5,482 bases of DNA from Rhodoferax sp. Its GTDB lineage: Bacteria; Pseudomonadota; Gammaproteobacteria; Burkholderiales; Burkholderiaceae. Of this stretch, positions 1-4,342 are shown piece after piece. The stretch's first letter is position 1, and every line of letters starts with the position of its first letter. The notes beneath the pieces are model-generated. The model saw nothing but the letters and a program-made list of their open reading frames with translations. It made no database searches and was not told the origin of the DNA. A program made the position numbers and the translations under genes. The stretch spans positions 1 to 5,482 of the forward strand of contig JAQGNA010000724.1 in the NCBI GenBank assembly GCA_028292075.1. The letters are read 5' to 3'.

Positions 1-1708
1 GCACGAACAGCGAATGGGCCAGCATGCGCACTGGCGATTGCAACAGCGCCAGGCCGCTCTCGAGCACCGAGCTCTTGATCAGGCTGACGGCACCGCCGTA
101 CTGGCGCTGCTCACCCTTCATCAACACAGCGACGATGCCCAGGATGCGCGGGAGGAACAGCATGCTCAGCGTCCAGGCCCACAGGCCCATCAGTTCGGCG
201 GGCAGCACGTCCCAATGGCCCGCGGCGATCAGGTGGCTGGTGGTTGCCATTTCGGCGCCAGACAGCCACAGGGCGGTGCCCAGCGTCAGGAACGCGAGCC
301 ACAGCGGGGCGGACAGGTACGACAGCGTGCCGGTCACGAACATCGCGCGGTGCACGGGGTGGATGCCGGGCTCGGCCATCAGGCGGGCGTTCTGCAGGTT
401 GCCCTGGCACCAGCGGCGGTCACGGGTGAGTTCGGACAACAGGTCTGGCGGTTGCTGCTCGTAGCTGCCAACCAGATCGGACACCAGCCACACGTGGTAG
501 CCGGCACGGCGCATCAGCGCGGCTTCGACGAAGTCGTGCGACATGATGCCGCCCGACATGCCGCCGGTGCCCTCGATGGGCGCCAGCGCGCAATGCTGCA
601 TGAATGGCTCGACGCGGATGATGGCGTTGTGGCCCCAGTAGTGGGACTCGCCCAGTTGCCAGAACTGCATGCCCAGCGTGAACAGGCGGCCGGTCATGCG
701 CGAGGCGAACTGCTGAGCGCGGGCGTGCAGCGTCACGTGGCCGATGGCCTGCGTGGCGGTCTGGATGATGCCGGCCTGCGGGTGCTTTTCCATCAGCTTG
801 ACCATCGAGGTCAGGCAGTCGCCGCTCATGACCGAGTCGGCGTCGAGCACGACCATGTAGCGGTAGTCCTTGCCCCAGCGGCGGCAGAAGTCGGCCACGT
901 TGCCGGCCTTGCGGTGGCTGCGGCGGGTGCGCAGGCGGTAGTACACCTCGACCTGCGTCTGCTCGGTGTGCGAGGCCAGGGCGGCGCGGAGCTCTTCCCA
1001 GGCGGCGCGCTCGGCGCGGATGGTGGCCGGATCGTAGCTGTCGGACAGCACGAACACATCGAAAGCCTTGCTGTGGCCCGTGGCCGCAACCGACTCGCAG
1101 GTGGCGCGAAGGCCGGCGAACACCGTGGAGACGTCTTCGTTGCAGATCGGCATGATGATCGCGGTGCGCGCATCGGCCGAGGTCGGCATGGCGACGTCTT
1201 TCACTTCCTTCACCGACAGCGCGTGCTTGTCGCCGCGCAGCGTCACGTAGAAGCCCATCAGCGCGGTAACGAAGCCGGTGACGACCCAGGCCGACAGCAG
1301 GGCGAACAGGCCCATCTGGCCGTATTCGAGCCAGGCGTTTTCATAGTCGGGCTGGACGCCGGCGAACAGCGTCGTGGCCATGGCCGTGCTCAGCAGCGTG
1401 ATCAGCAGGAAGACCTGGCGACGGCGGCTGGCGGCGATCTGCCAGGTTTCAGGGGCGTCAGGGCCTTCGGCGGCCTTGATCGGCTTGCGTCCGGAGGCCT
1501 TCATCAGCACGCTGGTGAACAGGCTGTTCCAGAAACCGCGCCATGGCAGAGGCGCCATGCTGCCGCGGTGGACGGGCGGTGCCGTCACGGCGTTGGGATG
1601 GCGCTCTTCGCGAACGGTGCTGCGCAGGCTGACCACCTTGCCGCGGCTGGCGCGGGGCGGGTTGGCCGGGATCTGGCGGCCGATGCGGGCGAAATGCTGT
1701 TGGGGCAT
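1..1708 (-). CDS. opgH: OpgH/MdoH, periplasmic glucan glucosyltransferase (C-terminus cut off by window edge)
   Basis: OpgH is an inner-membrane family 2 glycosyltransferase that polymerises glucose from UDP-glucose into the backbone of osmoregulated periplasmic glucans and helps move it across the membrane. From the Met at 1708, 569 residues are visible. Two membrane helices (about 99-118 and 130-154) precede the cytoplasmic GT2 domain. That domain carries the acidic motif SDSYDP (Asp223), the DADS motif (289-292), SHDFVEAA (Asp392, probable catalytic base) and RDRRWCQGN (Trp433, the QxxRW-type signature). Further helices follow at about 456-483 and 507-530. Long stretches match the E. coli protein as I remember it, including ICNEDV, FWQLGESHYWGHNAIIRV and PVRML. 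The E. coli protein has 847 residues, so roughly 200 C-terminal residues lie beyond the left edge. The frame is open upstream with possible starts at 1942, 1948 (GTG) and 1975. I prefer 1708 because the predicted sigma-54 transcript begins near 1945, codons 1709-1942 have weaker G/C third-position bias, and a weak GAG lies just before 1708. Identity is very sure; the start is not. Confidence 0.93.
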   Translation of the reverse strand, partial: MPQQHFARIGRQIPANPPRASRGKVVSLRSTVREERHPNAVTAPPVHRGSMAPLPWRGFWNSLFTSVLMKASGRKPIKAAEGPDAPETWQIAASRRRQVFLLITLLSTAMATTLFAGVQPDYENAWLEYGQMGLFALLSAWVVTGFVTALMGFYVTLRGDKHALSVKEVKDVAMPTSADARTAIIMPICNEDVSTVFAGLRATCESVAATGHSKAFDVFVLSDSYDPATIRAERAAWEELRAALASHTEQTQVEVYYRLRTRRSHRKAGNVADFCRRWGKDYRYMVVLDADSVMSGDCLTSMVKLMEKHPQAGIIQTATQAIGHVTLHARAQQFASRMTGRLFTLGMQFWQLGESHYWGHNAIIRVEPFMQHCALAPIEGTGGMSGGIMSHDFVEAALMRRAGYHVWLVSDLVGSYEQQPPDLLSELTRDRRWCQGNLQNARLMAEPGIHPVHRAMFVTGTLSYLSAPLWLAFLTLGTALWLSGAEMATTSHLIAAGHWDVLPAELMGLWAWTLSMLFLPRILGIVAVLMKGEQRQYGGAVSLIKSSVLESGLALLQSPVRMLAHSLFV

Positions 1709-1945
1709 GGTGGACTCGCTGTGGGGTTGCCGGGATTCGGAAGGGTTGGAAGGGGTTGTCGCCGTTCTCGCAGCACGACCCCAGGGGCCGGCCTTGGCGC
1801 TGCCGCCGGCCAGTCGGACGTCGGTGGCGCGGGCCTGCCGGCGCCGTGCGTGTACCGAGGCGGACGCCGGGGAAACCAAGGCGTTCGAGGTGGCAGAAGG
1901 CGCCTGGAGAGGCTGCAGAGAGGAGGGCGACGAAGGCTTCATATG
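1709..1945 (-). other. opgH leader, or N-terminal extension of OpgH if translation starts at 1942
   Basis: This stretch lies between the predicted sigma-54 transcription start (about 1945) and the preferred start codon at 1708. It is open in the opgH frame, so it could encode 78 extra residues from the ATG at 1942. Those residues would be rich in Ser, Ala, Pro and Arg with no recognisable domain. By my count about 77% of the codons end in G or C, with rare-looking GTA, CGA, AGA, ACA and many CCT/TCT. The next 50 codons are near 88% and the enzyme core looks higher still. No Shine-Dalgarno sequence precedes 1942. An untranslated leader of about 237 nt is my reading. A leaderless or nearly leaderless start at 1942, or a longer product from a second promoter, remains possible. 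Confidence 0.5.
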
Positions 1946-1959
1946 CACTGTTAAGTGCA
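1944..1959. repeat. Perfect inverted repeat across the -12 element and transcription start
   Basis: The plus strand reads TGCACTGTTAAGTGCA, two 6-bp arms around a 4-bp centre. One arm covers the conserved -12 GC of the sigma-54 promoter and the other covers the predicted start of transcription, ending two bases from the ATG at 1942. It could be a repressor site, or a hairpin hiding that ATG in any transcript coming from upstream, or chance. Confidence 0.45.
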
Positions 1960-1971
1960 AACCCTGTGCCA
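1956..1971 (-). promoter_or_regulatory. Sigma-54 (RpoN) promoter of opgH
   Basis: On the minus strand these 16 bases read TGGCACAGGGTTTGCA, which fits the sigma-54 consensus TGGCACRNNNNTTGCW at every fixed position. The GG and GC dinucleotides are 10 bases apart as required. The base before is C, also favoured. Taking C at 1957 as -12 puts transcription start near 1945, firing into opgH. The element lies downstream of a gene for a sigma-54 activator and of two sites matching that activator's known motif, which makes chance much less likely. A -24/-12 promoter is silent without an activated enhancer-binding protein, so opgH expression from it should depend on GlrR or a relative. Confidence 0.88.
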
Positions 1972-1990
1972 GCATTGAAAAACCGTTTTA

Positions 1991-2003
1991 AATCAACGGC
2001 TTA
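1991..2003 (+). promoter_or_regulatory. IHF binding site, promoter-proximal
   Basis: The plus strand reads AATCAACGGCTTA, a full match to the IHF consensus WATCAANNNNTTR. A run of five A residues (1978-1982) lies about 8 bp before the core, a position where strong IHF sites often have an A-tract. The site is centred about 52 bp upstream of the predicted sigma-54 start and lies between the promoter and the nearer GlrR site. That is the usual place for IHF to bend DNA so that the activator can touch the polymerase. Confidence 0.72.
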
Positions 2004-2065
2004 GAACGATATTTGACCGTTTTTTGCGGGTTGGCCTGCTCAAAGCGGCTTTAAACCCCTGTTTT

Positions 2066-2083
2066 TGTCGCTTGGTGGCGACA
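2066..2083. promoter_or_regulatory. GlrR enhancer site 1 (TGTC-N10-GACA)
   Basis: The plus strand reads TGTCGCTTGGTGGCGACA, an exact TGTC-N10-GACA palindrome, the motif described for E. coli GlrR upstream of glmY and glmZ. The symmetry reaches 7 bp per arm (2065-2071 and 2078-2084) around a 6-bp centre. The centre is about 130 bp upstream of the predicted opgH transcription start, a normal enhancer distance. It is not an intrinsic terminator for glrR, because on the minus strand the stem is followed by A residues and not T residues. Confidence 0.85.
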
Positions 2084-2115
2084 AGGCCGAGCACCTGGCG
2101 GGCTCAGCCTATATG

Positions 2116-2128
2116 AATCAACGACTTA
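2116..2128 (+). promoter_or_regulatory. IHF binding site, distal, overlapping the glrR stop codon
   Basis: The plus strand reads AATCAACGACTTA, a second full match to WATCAANNNNTTR. Together with the following G it is a 13/14 direct repeat of the site at 1991-2003, placed 125 bp away. It lies between the two GlrR sites, so IHF here could bring them together. Its last three bases are the complement of the glrR TAA stop codon. There is no clear A-tract beside it, so it may be weaker than the proximal site. Confidence 0.6.
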
Positions 2129-3520
2129 GCCTTGTCGCTCGTCGGCGACAGCGTCCGGCGTGCTGTTGCCCGGCTCGGCCTTGAAGTGCCCCGGCGTCAG
2201 CTCGTGCTTCTGCAGCAGCCGGTAGAACTCCGTGCGATTGCGGTCGGCAAGGCGGGCCGCATCGGCCACGTTGCCGTCGGTCAGCTTGAGCAGCCCAACC
2301 AGGTATTCCCGCTCGAAACGCTGCTTGGCATCCGCATAGTTCAGCACCTCGACCGACGGCGAGCGCAGGGCGCGCTGAACCAGCGCCAGGGGGATCAGCG
2401 GCGTGGTCGACAGCGCGCACACCTGCTCCACCACGTTGTACAGCTGGCGCACGTTGCCGGGCCAGGCCGCGATGGTCAATGCCTTCAGTGCTTCGGGCGC
2501 AAAGCCGCTCAGACGCTTGCTGTACTTGCCGGCCAGACGGGCCAGGAAATGGTTGGCCAGCAGCGGAATGTCCTCGCGGCGCTCGCCCAGCGTGGGCAGG
2601 GTCAGCGTGACCACGTTGAGCCGGTAGTAGAGGTCTTCGCGGAACTGCCCCGTGGCCATGGCAGCGTCCAGGTCGCGGTGGGTGGCCGAGATGATGCGCA
2701 CGTCCACCGGGATCGACTGGCTGGACCCGAGCGGGCGAACCGCACGCTCCTGCAGCACCCGCAGCAGCTTGACTTGCAGGGCGGGCGGCATGTCGCCGAT
2801 TTCGTCGAGCAACAGGCTGCCGCCATCTGCGGCCTGGAACAGCCCCTTGTGGTTGGCCACGGCGTCGGTGAACGCGCCCTTCATGTGGCCAAACAGCTCG
2901 GACTCCAGCAGCGCCTCGGGAATGGCGCCGCAGTTCACCGCCACGAAGGGCTTCTTGGCCCGGGGGCTGGCGCGGTGGATGGCACGGGCCAGCAGTTCCT
3001 TGCCGGCGCCGCTGTCGCCGCGCAGCAGCACGCTCGCGTCCGACTGGGCCACCATGCGGGCCTCCGCCAAAATTTCGGCCATGCGGCTGGACCGGCTGAC
3101 GATCTCGTCGCGCCAGGCCTCGTCGCCCCGTGCGGCCGGCAGGGCAGGGGCGCTGAGGGCCAGCGCCTGCGCGATCTTGTCGAGCAGCTCCCTGCCGTCG
3201 AAAGGCTTCGTGAGGTAGGTGAAGACCCCGCGGGCAGTGGCCTCCACCGCGTCGGGAATGGTGCCGTGGGCCGTGAGCAGGATCACCGGCAGCGAAGGAT
3301 GGCGGGCCCGTACTTCGTCGAACAGCGCCAGGCCGTCGCGGCCGGGCAATTGCACGTCGCTCAGCACCAGCTGCGGCCGTTCGATGTCGAGCTGGTTCAG
3401 TGCGGCCTCGGCCGAGGTCACGGCGCTCACGCGGTAGCCGGCGGCGGTAAGCCGCATCGACAGCAGCCGCAGCATGTCGGCATCGTCGTCCACCACGAGG
3501 ACGTGGGTCTTGGGATTCAT
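2126..3520 (-). CDS. glrR: GlrR (QseF), sigma-54-dependent response regulator
   Basis: GlrR is a cytoplasmic NtrC-family activator that, when phosphorylated by GlrK, uses ATP to open sigma-54 promoter complexes. The protein has 464 residues, against 444 in E. coli. The receiver domain (1-120) has the acidic pocket (Asp12, Asp13), phospho-acceptor Asp55, Thr83 and Lys105. The AAA+ domain (about 140-370) has Walker A GDSGAGKE (168-175), Walker B LLLDE (Asp239, Glu240), FREDLYYRLNV and the WPGNVRQL sensor II region. A Fis-type helix-turn-helix fills about 415-440 (GNVADAARLADRNRTEFYRLL), close to the E. coli sequence as I recall it. The sigma-54-contacting loop reads GAFTDA (215-220), not GAFTGA. 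A tail after about 447 appears to be extra compared with E. coli and contains an enhancer site at the DNA level. I chose the ATG at 3520 because MNPKTHVLVVDDD is a normal receiver start; the open frame to 3604 would overlap the lipoprotein gene. Forty bp separate it from that gene, so they are probably co-transcribed. Confidence 0.95.
   Translation of the reverse strand: MNPKTHVLVVDDDADMLRLLSMRLTAAGYRVSAVTSAEAALNQLDIERPQLVLSDVQLPGRDGLALFDEVRARHPSLPVILLTAHGTIPDAVEATARGVFTYLTKPFDGRELLDKIAQALALSAPALPAARGDEAWRDEIVSRSSRMAEILAEARMVAQSDASVLLRGDSGAGKELLARAIHRASPRAKKPFVAVNCGAIPEALLESELFGHMKGAFTDAVANHKGLFQAADGGSLLLDEIGDMPPALQVKLLRVLQERAVRPLGSSQSIPVDVRIISATHRDLDAAMATGQFREDLYYRLNVVTLTLPTLGERREDIPLLANHFLARLAGKYSKRLSGFAPEALKALTIAAWPGNVRQLYNVVEQVCALSTTPLIPLALVQRALRSPSVEVLNYADAKQRFEREYLVGLLKLTDGNVADAARLADRNRTEFYRLLQKHELTPGHFKAEPGNSTPDAVADERQG
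2133..2150. promoter_or_regulatory. GlrR enhancer site 2, inside the 3' end of glrR
   Basis: The plus strand reads TGTCGCTCGTCGGCGACA, a second exact TGTC-N10-GACA palindrome. It shares the extended TGTCGC-N6-GCGACA form with site 1. The centres of the two sites are 67 bp apart. This one lies within the last codons of glrR (residues about 457-463), in a C-terminal tail that follows the DNA-binding domain. It is centred roughly 196 bp upstream of the predicted opgH start. Confidence 0.82.
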
Positions 3521-3542
3521 GGCGGGCAGGGTCCGGATTGGG

Positions 3543-3564
3543 GCTGGGGCTAGGCTGGGGCTAG
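3543..3564 (+). repeat. Two tandem copies of an 11-bp unit
   Basis: The unit GCTGGGGCTAG occurs twice, at 3543-3553 and 3554-3564, in the short gap between qseG and glrR. The second copy contains the qseG stop codon (TAG on the minus strand at 3563-3561). It is probably a slippage duplication; its effect, if any, would be on the spacing between the two genes. Confidence 0.7.
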
Positions 3565-4331
3565 GGCGGCGGCCGCAGTCCACCGCCGGCTGCGCCACCC
3601 GCACCGTTCACGCCACCGCCGGTGTGGGGCGCCGCGCCGGGCGTGGTGCGCGAGGACAGGCTGCGTTCGATCGCCCGCATGGCCTCGAGCCGGTCGTTCA
3701 GCTGGTCGATGCGGCGCTGGCTGTCGCGCAACTGCTGGTTCTGCTTGTCGACCAGGTCTTCGACGCGTTTCTGCTCGGCATAGCGGGCCGACACCAGCCG
3801 CGCCAGCGGGTGCAGCATGCGCACGTCTTCCTGCGGATTGGCCAGCACGCGTTGCAGCAGGCTCTGCGCCCGCACCAGGTCGCCGGGCACGCGGGTCTGG
3901 CCGAGGGCCAGCGCGAGTTGCAGGTCGTCGGCGGGCTGGCGCGCGGGGTCGGTCAGGTCGCCGAGCCGGGCGATCTCCTGCTGCAACTCCGCCGGCGGCA
4001 GGTTGCGCACCTTGTCGGCATAGGCCAGCACACTGAGATTGGTGGGCCGCTGCGGAATGTTGGTCGCGGGCGCTGCACTGAGGTTGACGGGGCTGACCAC
4101 GACGGCATGGGTTTCGAGCGGCGGCGGCAGCTGCGCCTTCGCACCCATGGCGGCAGGCGCCGGGGGCGGTGCGGCCGGCTGGTCGTCGAGCGGCCTGGCC
4201 GGTCGCGCCGTCTCCTGCATGGCGCATGCGCCCAGCAGCAGCGCGGCCAGCAGGACGGGGAGACCACGAAGGACGACTTGGGTAGGCGACGGCACCTGGG
4301 CGAATGTCGGGAGGAACGTTCGAATGGGCAT
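3561..4331 (-). CDS. qseG: QseG-like outer-membrane lipoprotein, partner of GlrK
   Basis: The product has 256 residues and a signal peptide ending in the lipobox LLGAC, with lipidated Cys36 followed by Ala-Met. There is no Asp at +2, so outer-membrane sorting is expected. A Pro/Ala-rich linker follows (about 45-75), then a mainly helical middle, then a charged coiled-coil segment (about 183-219) ending in IERSLSSR (221-228), and a Gly/Pro-rich tail. The coiled coil plus IERxLSxR resembles the C-terminus of E. coli QseG as I remember it; the N-terminal half does not. In E. coli QseG contacts and stimulates the kinase GlrK (QseE). Its place between glrK and glrR supports the same role here. The start is uncertain. 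The ATG at 4331 leaves 11 bp after the glrK stop but lacks a clear ribosome site; TTG at 4346 would overlap that stop; a GTG 12 codons inside the chosen start would give a more usual signal peptide length. Confidence 0.8.
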   Translation of the reverse strand: MPIRTFLPTFAQVPSPTQVVLRGLPVLLAALLLGACAMQETARPARPLDDQPAAPPPAPAAMGAKAQLPPPLETHAVVVSPVNLSAAPATNIPQRPTNLSVLAYADKVRNLPPAELQQEIARLGDLTDPARQPADDLQLALALGQTRVPGDLVRAQSLLQRVLANPQEDVRMLHPLARLVSARYAEQKRVEDLVDKQNQQLRDSQRRIDQLNDRLEAMRAIERSLSSRTTPGAAPHTGGGVNGAGGAAGGGLRPPP

Positions 4332-4342
4332 GAAGAAGAAAG

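Larger units (their letters stand above)
1943..2125. other. glrR-opgH intergenic control region
   Basis: This gap of about 180 bp is visibly richer in A and T than the genes on both sides and holds the sigma-54 promoter, both IHF sites (the distal one reaching into the glrR stop) and the nearer GlrR site. I see no intrinsic terminator for glrR: no GC stem is followed by a T-run on the minus strand, so some read-through from the glrKR operon into opgH is possible. Short AT-rich stretches resemble sigma-70 elements only poorly, so I do not call a sigma-70 promoter. Confidence 0.75.

Noticed and set aside
14..1954. Long open plus-strand frame opposite opgH
   Set aside because: It is a composition shadow of the G/C third-position bias of opgH; its translation is low-complexity (Gln, Arg, Gly, His, Ala) with no domain, while the minus frame gives a clear OpgH.
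1979..1999. Small inverted repeats around CCGTT/AACGG and AAAAC/GTTTT
   Set aside because: Arms are only 5 bp and AT-rich, and they overlap the IHF site and its A-tract; too weak to call separately.
1976..2045. Sigma-70 promoter for opgH in the AT-rich stretch
   Set aside because: Several TTGA- and TTTAAA-like pieces occur on the minus strand, but none pairs with an acceptable partner at 16-18 bp; the AT-richness fits IHF sites.
2065..2084. Intrinsic terminator after glrR
   Set aside because: The stem is perfect but is followed by A residues on the minus strand, so no U-run would form; the T-run on the plus strand comes before the stem. The GlrR operator reading explains it better.
2132..3553. 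Long open plus-strand frame opposite glrR
   Set aside because: Same kind of shadow; the minus strand encodes a complete response regulator with all motifs.
3521..3604. Upstream extension of GlrR by 28 residues
   Set aside because: It would overlap the end of the lipoprotein gene and add a Pro/Arg-rich stretch before a normal receiver-domain start at 3520.
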